Shown in pieces: positions 52,952-61,249 of a stretch of DNA of 64,000 bases. A program made the position numbers and the translations under genes. Location: NCBI RefSeq assembly GCF_019218635.1, contig NZ_JAHUZB010000005.1:171287-235286 (forward strand), read 5' to 3'. Source of the DNA: Enterococcus alishanensis (GTDB taxonomy: Bacteria; Bacillota; Bacilli; Lactobacillales; Enterococcaceae). Under the pieces are notes generated by a model. It had not been told where the DNA came from, did not search any database, and saw only the letters and a program-made list of their open reading frames with translations. Position 1 is the first letter of the stretch. Every line of letters begins with the position of its first letter.

Positions 52952-54298
52952 CTAATTGCTTTTTGAATCAACAGGATAAATGACTACCAATGTTACTACT
53001 AGCGCTATGACCAAAATGATAGTACTCAAAATAACTTCAAAATGATACGTTGCAAGATTTCCAGAAATATGACTGGCTAACGCTGTAATTAGCGCCAACC
53101 CTACTGATCCACCCATTTGATGTATCGTATTGACCAAACCTGATGCAGAACCAGCTTCCCCTTCTGTTGTATCTACAACACCTAAAGAAGTGAGTGGACT
53201 TAAGGTCAATCCTTGTCCTATCCCAATTACAATCATCGGAATTGCAATTCCAATAAAATAACTTTCTCCAGTATTTAAGATAACTGTCAGAGCGTAACCA
53301 ACAATAGAGATAGCTAATCCAGTTATCAAAACTTTTGTATTTCCATATTTTTCTGTCAAACGAGCTGTTTGATAAGAAAAAATAAATACCGCTATCGTTA
53401 AAGGAAAAAATGCAAAGCCAGTAACTAAAGGCGAAAAACCAAAGTGTGTCTGTAATAGTTGAGGCGTTACAAACCAGTAGGTGAAGCTGGCACCAGTAAA
53501 TAAAAACCGTGCAAGATAAGCGCCAGAGTGACGCTTGTCATGAAACAAAGACAATGGAATTAACGGTGTAGAAATTTTTCGTTCAACTAAAATAAATATT
53601 CCTAAAACCATGATTGCACCAATAATGATTGGCACTTGAAAATTTTCTGCTGAAATACCATAAATCAAAGCTGACATACCTAAAATGGATAAAAGACTAC
53701 CAATAATATCCATTTTAGCTTTCACTTTTTGGCTAGCACCAATAAATTTAAGTGTTGCAAGGATTAACAAAATTGCAATCGGAATGTTGATGAAAAAACC
53801 ATCGCGCCAACTAAAGACACTAGCAAAAAAGCCGCCTAAAACTAAACCAATACTAGCACCCACTCCAGCAGTAGCTCCGTATAGAGCAATCGCTTTGACT
53901 CTGCTCTTATCTTTATAATTATCTAAAATTAGCGCCAAAGTCGAGGGTGCTAAAATTGCTGAGCCTACTCCTTGAAAGAAACGAGCGACAATAATATGTG
54001 TTGCTGAAGTTGCCGTACCTACAAACAAGGAACCAATAGCAAAGATTACCATACCTAATATAAACACCCGGCGACGTCCAAAAATATCTCCAGCACGACC
54101 ACCAAAAAGTAGGAGTCCGCCAAAAGTTAACGCATAAGCATTACTTACCCAAGTTAGTTGAATCGCATTTAGATTTAAATCTGCGGCAATCCGTACGGAA
54201 CCGGTAAAAACGATTGAATTATCCAGCAAAATCATAAAGTAACTAATCAAAATAATTGGTAAAATCCAATCAGTTTTTCTTACAGCTATTGTTTCCAT
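52952..54298 (-). CDS. MFS drug transporter, DHA2 family (14 helices)
   Basis: This 448-residue permease has about 14 hydrophobic segments. Motif A reads LLFGGRAGDIFGRRRVF (about residues 60-76), and the antiporter motif C region includes GATAGVGASIGLVLGG near residue 145. The DHA2 family exports drugs, dyes or bile salts by proton antiport (EmrB/QacA-like). It has no EmrA partner here. It is transcribed leftward from a region that also contains a decayed reductase gene. Confidence 0.9.
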   Translation of the reverse strand: METIAVRKTDWILPIILISYFMILLDNSIVFTGSVRIAADLNLNAIQLTWVSNAYALTFGGLLLFGGRAGDIFGRRRVFILGMVIFAIGSLFVGTATSATHIIVARFFQGVGSAILAPSTLALILDNYKDKSRVKAIALYGATAGVGASIGLVLGGFFASVFSWRDGFFINIPIAILLILATLKFIGASQKVKAKMDIIGSLLSILGMSALIYGISAENFQVPIIIGAIMVLGIFILVERKISTPLIPLSLFHDKRHSGAYLARFLFTGASFTYWFVTPQLLQTHFGFSPLVTGFAFFPLTIAVFIFSYQTARLTEKYGNTKVLITGLAISIVGYALTVILNTGESYFIGIAIPMIVIGIGQGLTLSPLTSLGVVDTTEGEAGSASGLVNTIHQMGGSVGLALITALASHISGNLATYHFEVILSTIILVIALVVTLVVIYPVDSKSN

Positions 54299-54442
54299 TA
54301 TCTAAAAAAACTTCCTTTCAAAATAAGATCTGACTATTTAAAACTAGTCAAAAAATTAACTGTTTCGGAATCATTGTTAAAAAAAATAAATTTTCTTTTT
54401 GATCTAATCATATGCGTTTCTACTTAATTTCACCGTAAGGGC

Positions 54443-54728
54443 ACTATCAATAAAGCGATCGGGATAAAAATTACTCCATCGATTACTTTTGATTTGCCAG
54501 ATTTGCGAGCTGTTTTCATTGCCTGATAACTATTATGATAATTGTTAATGGTTGGTGAATAAGGATTAAATCAAGATAATCTGTTCGTAAAAGACGCTGT
54601 GATTCGTCAATGGAAACTTTCGTTTTTCCATAGCCATCATTGTAAATCCAAAGTTTTGAAGTCGTGAAAAATTCTTCTCTAGGACACCCTTTTTTTCTGA
54701 CAGCATTTCCGTAAATTTGATCGGTATC
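54443..54728 (-). pseudogene. Aldo/keto reductase relic
   Basis: On the minus strand one frame reads DTDQIYGN…CPREEFFTTSKLWIYNDGY…TDYLDLILIHQP, matching the middle of an aldo/keto reductase. After a frameshift, short parts such as SYQAMKTARKSGK and SNFYPDRFID follow in other frames. Both ends of the gene are absent. It resembles the intact reductase at 55011-55856 and is probably a decayed paralogue. Confidence 0.75.
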
Positions 54729-54813
54729 AAGTGACCGGTGATCGATTTAAAATACCTCACTAATCATTTTCTCGCCAGTATACCTTACGACTATAATTAT
54801 AAGAAACAGTTTT

Positions 54814-54999
54814 TTAGTCTCTGTCACTCAGTAACTTCCCACCAACACCGACATTATCTGCATTATTTTCCTTTAAAAAAACATAAAAGGCTGCTTCAGG
54901 TGCGCCCAATACACGGGCTGCGGTCGTAGTGAATTCTTTAGCTAAAATTTGTTTTTGTTCCTTCGTTAATTTTCCTGCTTCAAATGTAATCACTGGCAT
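54814..54999 (-). CDS. 4-oxalocrotonate tautomerase family protein
   Basis: This 61-residue protein begins MPVITFEAGKLTKEQK, placing the catalytic proline at position 2 before methionine removal. Such small tautomerases act on enol/keto compounds as oligomers. The ATG follows AGGAG at a good distance and lies just after the reductase stop. It closes a four-gene unit with a MerR-like regulator, a quinone reductase and an aldo/keto reductase. Confidence 0.85.
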   Translation of the reverse strand: MPVITFEAGKLTKEQKQILAKEFTTTAARVLGAPEAAFYVFLKENNADNVGVGGKLLSDRD

Positions 55000-55010
55000 A
55001 TTTTTCTCTC

Positions 55011-55856
55011 CTATTCGAATTGACTTAACATATCTAACATGCGAGGGTCATCATGTGTCGTACCACCCAACGGTGCTTTTTGATCTATCGCTTTGATTAA
55101 AGCCATTTCTTCAGCCGATAAAACAAAATCAAAAATCTCAAAGTTTTCTTGCATTCTTTCTAGATGACTTGCTTTGGGGATAGTGACTACATTTCTTTGC
55201 ATAAACCAGCGTAAAATTACTTGTGCTACCGATTTTTGATGGGTTTTTGCTATTTCCATTAAAACTGGATGGGTCAAGATGTCTTTTCCTCCACGACCTA
55301 AAGGACTCCAGGCTTCTAGTTGAACACCGGCTTCCTTCATCAAAGCTTCTGCCTCCCATTGTTGATTCAACGGATGTGTTTCTCGTTGATCCACCATTGG
55401 TGCAATGTCATTATGCATGACTAAATCCTTCAAACGGTCAGGATAGAAATTACTGACACCAATTGCTCGAATTTTTCCTGTCTGATATAACTCTTCCATC
55501 GCCCGCCATGAACCATAATAATCATTAAAAGGTTGATGAATTAAATATAAATCCAGATAGTCCAGTCCTAGTTTTTCTAAAGAAACGTTAAAAGCTTTTT
55601 TGGTATTTTCATATCCAGCATCTTTAAACCAAAGTTTTGTGGTAATAAACAATTCTTCCCGAGGAATGCTACTTTTTTTCAAGGCAGCCCCTACTTCTTC
55701 TTCGTTGTAATATCTTGAAGCTGTATCAATTAAGCGGTAGCCAGTTTTTAAAGCGTTAGTGACCGCTTCTTCTGCTTCTCCTGGTTCGTTCATTAGAAAA
55801 ACGCCAAAACCTAATTTTGGCATTTTTACGCCATTACTTAAAGTTACATATTCCAT
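55011..55856 (-). CDS. Aldo/keto reductase (AKR5-like)
   Basis: This 281-residue NADPH-dependent reductase has the catalytic tetrad in LIDTASRYYNEEEVG (D, Y), TTKLWF (K) and LIHQPFND (H), and the cofactor motif IPKASHLERMQEN near residue 225. It reduces aldehydes or ketones such as glyoxals or 2,5-diketogluconate-like compounds. It lies 11 bases after the NAD(P)H oxidoreductase gene, so it should be co-induced with it. Confidence 0.92.
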   Translation of the reverse strand: MEYVTLSNGVKMPKLGFGVFLMNEPGEAEEAVTNALKTGYRLIDTASRYYNEEEVGAALKKSSIPREELFITTKLWFKDAGYENTKKAFNVSLEKLGLDYLDLYLIHQPFNDYYGSWRAMEELYQTGKIRAIGVSNFYPDRLKDLVMHNDIAPMVDQRETHPLNQQWEAEALMKEAGVQLEAWSPLGRGGKDILTHPVLMEIAKTHQKSVAQVILRWFMQRNVVTIPKASHLERMQENFEIFDFVLSAEEMALIKAIDQKAPLGGTTHDDPRMLDMLSQFE

Positions 55857-55867
55857 TACAATTCCTC

Positions 55868-56416
55868 CTATTCAAAATCTGCTAAAACTACTAAATCTTC
55901 TGTACTTAAATACGCTTTGTATGCTGCTGCTCGCTCAGCAATTTCTGTATCGTCCATTCGAGAAGCACCAGTTGAGATAAACGGCGTAATAAAATCAGTC
56001 CCAATTAAATTACTAGTAGCTTGGAACGGGCGTAATAACTCAGTTACAGTGTATTTAAAATCATTTCCATGACCATATAATTCAGTTGGCGCACCGGGAG
56101 TAACAACTAACAATAATTCTTTCCCGTGTAATTTATCACCTGCGCTACCATGAGCCCAACCATAGTCTAGGACGGCATCTTCCCATTGTTTAACTAAAGC
56201 CGGACTTGAATACCAATACATAGGAAATTGTAAAACGATCCGATCTGCCTCTTCCAAGACAGCTTGTTCAGCCGCCACATCGATTTTAAAATCAGGATAC
56301 AGTTGGTACATATCACGCACTTCGATATCTGTTAGATCTTTGATTGCTTCAGCTAGTTTTGCATTAACGTTTGATGTTGATAAATCAGGGTGAAATACTA
56401 ATACCGTTGTTTTCAT
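55868..56416 (-). CDS. NAD(P)H-dependent oxidoreductase, flavodoxin-like fold
   Basis: This 182-residue protein resembles KefF/YwrO/MdaB-type NAD(P)H:quinone reductases. It starts with a flavodoxin-like strand (TTVLVFHPDLSTSNVN) and has LQFPMYWYSSPALVKQWED (about residues 74-92) and LLLVVTPGAP for flavin binding. It probably reduces quinones or other electrophiles with two electrons. The start overlaps the stop of the MerR-like gene by four bases, indicating coupling. Confidence 0.9.
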   Translation of the reverse strand: MKTTVLVFHPDLSTSNVNAKLAEAIKDLTDIEVRDMYQLYPDFKIDVAAEQAVLEEADRIVLQFPMYWYSSPALVKQWEDAVLDYGWAHGSAGDKLHGKELLLVVTPGAPTELYGHGNDFKYTVTELLRPFQATSNLIGTDFITPFISTGASRMDDTEIAERAAAYKAYLSTEDLVVLADFE

Positions 56417-56781
56417 TTAAATTTACTTCCTTTTCTTTCAGCTTTTCTAATTTCTTGTCGTAGATAATCAATTCGTTCAATTTTTTGTTCTTCTAAGTGA
56501 ATTTGATTTAATTTTTGACCACGCTTTTTCTCTAAGAAACGTAGTTGTTCAACTTGAGAATCTGGTTTTAAAATATTCAATTGCATATAGGTTTTAATTT
56601 CATCATTTTCAAAACCAATATCATGGAGAGCCATAATTTTTCCAAGTCGTTCTAAATCTTGATCATCGTATTGCCAAGCTCCCATCACAATTTTGACGGA
56701 ATCACATAAGCCCCATGTTTCATATTCTTTTAAAACTTCCACTGGGATATGATATTGTTGGCTAACTTCACTCTGTTTCAT
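56413..56781 (-). CDS. MerR-family regulator
   Basis: This 122-residue protein has an N-terminal MerR-like helix-turn-helix (residues 1-70; MKQSEVSQQYHIPVEVLKEYETWGL opens it) followed by a coiled-coil helix rich in K, E and R. It has no clear metal-binding cysteine loop. It is first in the detoxification operon and probably controls it; a 7-bp dyad (ACACGAT/ATCGTGT) covers the -10 of the promoter just upstream. The inducer may be an electrophile. Confidence 0.85.
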   Translation of the reverse strand: MKQSEVSQQYHIPVEVLKEYETWGLCDSVKIVMGAWQYDDQDLERLGKIMALHDIGFENDEIKTYMQLNILKPDSQVEQLRFLEKKRGQKLNQIHLEEQKIERIDYLRQEIRKAERKGSKFK

Positions 56782-56793
56782 TTTTTCACCTCA

Positions 56794-56855
56794 CAAAAAA
56801 AGACATCTATTCCTCTCAACACGATTCATTATCGTGTCTAGAACAATAAATGTCT
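56794..56855 (-). terminator. Terminator of the LysR gene, overlapping the MerR promoter
   Basis: AGACATTTATT and AATAGATGTCT pair, with an inner ACACGAT/ATCGTGT stem, followed by seven Ts. The MerR-operon promoter lies within the same bases. Confidence 0.75.
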
Positions 56856-56856
56856 A
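56828..56856 (-). promoter_or_regulatory. Promoter of the MerR-reductase operon
   Basis: TAGACA and GATAAT are separated by 17 bases on the minus strand. The dyad 56819-56837 overlaps the -10 box and is a likely operator. Confidence 0.55.
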
Positions 56857-56886
56857 ATACTTATATTAAATGCAAACAAATGCTTT

Positions 56887-57750
56887 TTAAGCATTTTTAA
56901 CGAATTCAATAAACGCTCGAGTAGCTTCTGAATATACTTGATTGGCTTTCCATGCCAACACGGAATGTAAAGTTAAGTCGGGCTCAAAAGGAATAAACTT
57001 AAGATTTGGGTAACGAACATGTAACTCTATGCAGAGGACTAAACCTACCCCACTATTAACTAACACCGCTGCATTATTCAATAAAGTATAAGTCGAAACG
57101 ATTTTTAATTCTGCATCATTCTGATTAAACCAACTAGCTAATTCATTTTGAATAGGATGACTGTCTGTAACTATTAAATCTCTCCCAAATAAATCTTGCG
57201 GGGTGACCCTTGACTTCTGAGCCAATGGATCAGTCTCTTTGACTAGAATCCCCCATCTCTCCTGTTGCTTCATACGGATAAACTGGTATTTTTCTATCTC
57301 CACAGGTTGTATCAATAAACCAAAATCCATTAGACCCTGCTCGATTTGTTCTTTAATAAAATCATTCATGCCACTTATTATATGGAAGGTAACTAGTGGA
57401 TATAGTTTTTTAAAGCCCTGAATTAAATTTCCTATTTGTTCCATACTCAATAACTCGCCACAACCAATCGAGATTTCTCCGACTACATTTTCATCAGCTT
57501 GGACTAATTCTGACTTGGTCTTTTCAGTTAGTTGTAAAATTTCTTGCGCCCGACGACGCAAAAGATTCCCTTCTTCAGTTAAAATAATACGGTGCTTACT
57601 GCGTTGGTATAGTTTCACACCTAGTTCATCTTCTAACTGTAGCAATTGGCGGGATAAGGTAGGCTGAGTAATGTGTAAAATACTTGCCGCTCGTGTGATA
57701 TTTTCTTCTCTAGCAACCACTAAAAAATAATTCAAAACTCTTAATTCCAT
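56887..57750 (-). CDS. LysR-family regulator
   Basis: This 287-residue protein has the N-terminal helix-turn-helix (ENITRAASILHITQPTLSRQL) and a periplasmic-binding-like effector domain after residue 90. The ATG at 57750 follows AGGAG; an earlier in-frame start lacks one. It is similar in layout to CysB/YtlI-type regulators. It lies upstream of the reductase operon, but its own terminator separates them, so whether it controls that operon is unclear. Confidence 0.9.
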   Translation of the reverse strand: MELRVLNYFLVVAREENITRAASILHITQPTLSRQLLQLEDELGVKLYQRSKHRIILTEEGNLLRRRAQEILQLTEKTKSELVQADENVVGEISIGCGELLSMEQIGNLIQGFKKLYPLVTFHIISGMNDFIKEQIEQGLMDFGLLIQPVEIEKYQFIRMKQQERWGILVKETDPLAQKSRVTPQDLFGRDLIVTDSHPIQNELASWFNQNDAELKIVSTYTLLNNAAVLVNSGVGLVLCIELHVRYPNLKFIPFEPDLTLHSVLAWKANQVYSEATRAFIEFVKNA

Positions 57751-57938
57751 AAGTTTACTCCTGCCGTTAATTTTAACCGTCACAAAAATTTTTAAGTCAT
57801 TTTAAACAGATTTTATAGCTCATTATAATTAACTATAAAGACGTTGTAAAATCAAATATGGTTTTGGAATATAATTACTCTAGGTTTTTATTCATTACAG
57901 ATGAAATATTTCAACGTCATTTTTTTAGAAGTGATAAG
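57751..57938. other. Intergenic region, nothing recognised
   Basis: This gap upstream of the LysR gene is AT-rich and holds no frame I would call. Confidence 0.35.
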
Positions 57939-58283
57939 TCATTTAAACCTATGAAAAATAGGTATTTTACTATTCATAGTTGTCTCTACTTTCAGTTTAG
58001 CCCCACTGGCTTTCTTATATTTACCAACATTCTTTCCTTTAGCAATATCAGATTTGAGTATTTTAGAATAGTCTCCAAGATCACCTTTACCTATTACTTT
58101 TGTTAAATACCCATTAGAGTCCACAAATTCATCAACGACTGGAATTGGTATCTTGCTCAGTTTATTCCCTAATGCTTTTGCTGCATCATCTCCATACTTC
58201 ATAGTTTTATCTAATATGCTAGTTACTTTTCCTAATTTGCTAACTGATGTAGCCTTACTTACTGTTTTAAACGTATTAGCACC
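57939..58283 (-). pseudogene. C-terminal fragment resembling a polymorphic toxin
   Basis: An open frame of 114 codons with no start at its head reads NTFKTVSKATSVSKLGKV…YGDDAAKALGNKLSKIPIPVV and ends PIFHRFK. The K/S/G/A-rich helical part is like the stretch before toxin domains of LXG-type T7SS effectors, which is a resemblance only. The frame opens at a TAA, with no start codon and ribosome site at its 5' end. Internal ATGs exist, but none has a good site. I take it as the stranded end of a larger gene. Confidence 0.45.
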
Positions 58284-58306
58284 TTAGCTAATTTTGAAGC
58301 AAAAGA

Positions 58307-58330
58307 AGCCCACCAAACGCTTGGTGGGCT
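58307..58330 (-). terminator. Hairpin/terminator after the frameshifted gene
   Basis: AGCCCACCAA and TTGGTGGGCT form a perfect 10-bp GC-rich stem with a 4-base loop, followed by TCTTTTG on the minus strand. Confidence 0.7.
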
Positions 58331-58378
58331 GCAGGTCATGTTTCCCTAACCGTTAAATAACTATCTTTTATTTAATTT

Positions 58379-58895
58379 TCAATAATTATATACAGATGCA
58401 GATACTTTTCCTGAACGGTTAGATATGTTTTTTATTGTTATAGAATAATACTTATTGTTTGTCACACCATATGTTTTTTCCTCTTTAAACCATGTTACTA
58501 ATTTATTTTGATAAAAATCAACTGGATAATTATCTGGAATATCCTCCTCTAACTCAATAATTTCTCCATTTTTATCAACTAAGGTAATTTTTTTTTATTT
58601 ATTATATCGTAAAATTCATCATCTGTTTTATTTCGCCAAATAGTTTTATTTGTATTGCTACTCATTTGTAATTTCAAACCATCTGGATTATCAATAACCA
58701 AAGTTGAATAGTATTCAAGATGATCAATATTTGGTTTTACCTCTAATTTTATTTCTTGATTAGGTTTCATCTTCGTATAGTTCAAGCTTGATAAAATTTT
58801 AGTTTCATTCATAAGCACAAGAACACCCATAAATACTACTACTGCTAAAATTGATCCTGAAAAAAATAGGAGTATTTTTTTTGCAAATGATACAT
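58379..58895 (-). pseudogene. Frameshifted membrane-anchored protein (possible immunity protein)
   Basis: An ATG eight bases after AGGTGA opens MYHLQKKILLFF… with a membrane helix. The frame is broken in a run of eight As (58875-58882) and again in a run of nine As (58588-58596). Adding one A to each restores a single frame of 172 codons plus stop (517+2=519 bases) ending SGKVSASVYNY. Only the central part, 83 codons, is open as it stands. The second half looks like an extracellular beta-rich domain. It follows a toxin-like gene tail by 17 bases, so an immunity role is possible. No known family is recognised. Confidence 0.6.
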
Positions 58896-58912
58896 TATTT
58901 TTTCACCTGTCT

Positions 58913-59008
58913 TTATTTATAATCTTTAATTCCATCCTCAATGAATTGTGCATCGCCAGAGTTATCTTCCCAACTTCTTTCTTGCATATTCCTAAGCCAT
59001 TTTGCTGA
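58913..59008 (-). pseudogene. Tail of a lost gene upstream of the frameshifted protein
   Basis: A 31-codon frame closed upstream by TAG reads WLRNMQERSWEDNSGD…FIEDGIKDYK and stops 17 bases before the next start. It looks like the end of a toxin or nuclease-like protein whose body has been deleted. Confidence 0.4.
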
Positions 59009-59012
59009 CTAT

Positions 59013-59108
59013 TTATTTAGTAAAGTTAGACTTTTCCTTTTCTAGCGTACGTTTCGCAGCATTTAATCGTTGTCTTTATTATTGTCTGGCACGATCTTCT
59101 TCACTCAT
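59013..59108 (-). pseudogene. Small helical protein gene with two in-frame stops
   Basis: An ATG after AAGGAG starts MSEEDRARQ, then TAA TAA, then RQRLNAAKRTLEKEK…, 31 positions in all. Two adjacent CAA codons may have become TAA. Short helical proteins of this kind sit beside LXG effectors, but the family is not certain. Confidence 0.35.
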
Positions 59109-59659
59109 AGAAGACGGACACTCCTTTCCTTAATCAAAATGAACCTTTCTCATTGAAAACCACCTCAGTTTTTACCGTAATCAAGATCATTTAGAAAACA
59201 TCTTCATAGTTCATGATCTTTCTTTTTAAATCATACTAATTTTGAAGACGACTTTTTTAAAATTAAGCATAAGTGGACAAGATTAGTCACATCTGCACTA
59301 TTTTTCAAAATTTACAGATAAAATGAACTGATTTCATAAAAAAACTTTGCTTTTTGTTATATTCGACTAACTAGGAAGCAGAACTTGAGACAAAAGTCCG
59401 AAGAAATCATTACTTAGCTACAAGAAGACATAATAATATCGAGTAAAAGAATGAATTCAAGCTCGATTATGAATAGATAAAATCAGAGTTTAGTGTACTC
59501 AATTAAAGGCAAGCGTCGTAATCGTTTCCATTTTTCTGGAAAATAGCACTGATAGACAAGCGACCTAAATAGAAATCTGGTAAAATTGATGTATTAAAAA
59601 AATAGGTCGAAGGTACGGATGCTGTTGAGTAGTTTGCGACAAAGAGAGGATGGATATAA
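59109..59659. other. Accessory intergenic region
   Basis: I see no gene in this stretch. A hairpin at 59183-59227 (AAGATCAT/ATGATCTT followed by T-rich DNA) looks like a plus-strand terminator without a gene in front of it, another sign of deletion. Confidence 0.4.
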
Positions 59660-60094
59660 ATGCTATGGAGTGAAAAATATACCAAAGATGTTGAACCAAC
59701 CCCACAACAAGTCAAGGACTTTATCAATAACCCTATGTTTGAAGAATTAGATCATTATTTACAAGATACTTATGAAATAAAAGCGAAAAAAGCTTATAGT
59801 GGTTGTTCCATGGATCAAGGGATTTGGAAGGGATGGAATATTAAATATCGTAAAAAGGGGCGTACTATTTGTACCCTCTATCCTCAAGAAGGATATGTTT
59901 TAGCATTGTTACCATTAAATCATAAGGAATTAGCAGAAGCAGAAATACTTTTACCGACACTTTCCCATGAGACTCAAGAAATCTATAATAATACCAAGGT
60001 TGGCCATACTGGAAAATCATTGCCGTTAAACATTCGAAATGAAAGTACTGTCAAAGATATTAAACAAATTATCTCTTTGAGAGTTCGTGGGTAG
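59660..60094 (+). CDS. DUF3788 family protein
   Basis: This 144-residue soluble protein carries the pattern YSGCSMDQGIWKGWNIKYRKKG (about residues 46-67) followed by RTICTLYPQEGYVLALL and an NI(R)NE block. This is the DUF3788 layout, related to the MmcQ/YjbR-like and DUF1801-like folds. Function is unknown. The ATG follows GAGAGG. A terminator comes shortly after, so it is a single gene. Confidence 0.8.
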   Translation: MLWSEKYTKDVEPTPQQVKDFINNPMFEELDHYLQDTYEIKAKKAYSGCSMDQGIWKGWNIKYRKKGRTICTLYPQEGYVLALLPLNHKELAEAEILLPTLSHETQEIYNNTKVGHTGKSLPLNIRNESTVKDIKQIISLRVRG

Positions 60095-60424
60095 TAAGTC
60101 AAAAAAACTATCTAACTTTACTGCAGGATTTCATTTGGTTAGCAGATCTAAAGTTGATTAATTTATCATTGTATTCGAACTAGAACAAACAAAAAAAAGA
60201 ACTTCTAAATCGAAGTTCTTTTTTTATGATCAATATGACTTCAGGAATTAGGAGATTCGCTGCCAAACTAACTCCCACTATTCCAAGTAAAAAATAATCT
60301 CTTCTCCTTTTAAAAAGTCTAATTTAATCAGGTTGCAAGAATCTCTTGCTTGTTGATACAAAAGAGTTTTGCTAGCATTTAGATGTACTTTTGGTAAGTT
60401 AGAAATAACTAAGGAGGAGAGACT
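60095..60424. other. Intergenic region with terminator
   Basis: Apart from the terminator at 60194-60226, only the leader of the XRE gene is expected here. Nothing else is seen. Confidence 0.4.
60194..60226 (+). terminator. Terminator of the DUF3788 gene
   Basis: AAAGAACTTC and GAAGTTCTTT form a 10-bp perfect stem followed by seven Ts. Confidence 0.9.
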
Positions 60425-61007
60425 TTGTTTAGTGATTTGATAAAAGAAAGGCGAAAAGAACTAGGTTGGACCCAACAAGATTTTGCAGATAAAATCTTTG
60501 TCACGCGTCAAACTATTTCTAATTGGAAGAATGAAAAAAACTTTCCTGATATTCCTACACTTATTCAAATTAGCGATCAATTGGATCTTTCCTTAGATTA
60601 CTTACTCAAGGAAGACGTGAACTATATGAAAAAAGTGGAAAAGGATTATGCCTTAATAAAAAGAGAAAGACGGGCTCAAAAAATTAGGCAGAATAGTTGC
60701 TGGTCTGACGATTGCTATCATGCTGACTACAGTGGCTGGTGTTGCACTGCGTAATCAACATATTCTATCTGAAAAGTGGGTTGCTCTGTCTATCCTTACT
60801 CTATGTATACCACTGCAAGTGATCAGCTATCTACTTTATAAAACTCATTTTAACTCTGACCCTAATTTGCCCCAACCTTTATGGATCCCTAAAGTTTATG
60901 GCGTAGGGTTATCGATAAATCCCAATAGTTTAATCGGAAAATTAGTTTGGTTGGCGATTTTCATTTTTCTCGTAGCCTTATGGGGTTATGCCTTATTTTT
61001 CTTATGA
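60425..61007 (+). pseudogene. XRE-family membrane regulator, frameshifted
   Basis: A TTG seven bases after AAGGAGGAG opens an XRE helix-turn-helix (LGWTQQDFADKIFVTRQTISNW, then PDIPTLIQISDQLDLSLDYLL). Near 60680 the frame breaks. A second frame continues KKLGRIVAGLTIAIMLTTVAG and two further hydrophobic segments to 61007. Joined, they give a regulator with a C-terminal membrane domain, a common Enterococcus/Streptococcus architecture. One extra base or two missing bases in the C-A6 stretch would explain it. The DNA-binding half could still be made, with 28 unrelated residues at its end. Confidence 0.75.
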
Positions 61008-61087
61008 TGTACACCTATAAAGTCAAGATTAAATGCTAAAAATACAGCTGAAAGTATAGTGCTTTTAATTTTTATTAGTCCTCTAAA

Positions 61088-61128
61088 TAACCAACCATTC
61101 TTCAAGCTAGATGGTCGGCTATTTTAGT
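61088..61128 (+). terminator. Possible terminator of the XRE gene
   Basis: AACCAACCAT and ATGGTCGGCT pair (two mismatches) with a TTTTAG stretch after them. Confidence 0.5.
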
Positions 61129-61249
61129 TGTTTCTTTAGAAAGTTTAATAATTATTGTAAGTTAACAGATTGGCGTAAGAAAAGCAGAGTTTTAACCAAT
61201 GATTATAGTAAAAAACCAGCAAATTTTCATTACCTGGTCCTCCACTATT

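Noticed and set aside
54566..54760. 64-codon frame as a gene
   Set aside because: It is a wrong-frame reading of the aldo/keto reductase relic.
58579..58830. 83-codon frame as an intact small gene
   Set aside because: It is the middle part of a larger gene broken by two A-run frameshifts; the correct start and end lie in other frames.
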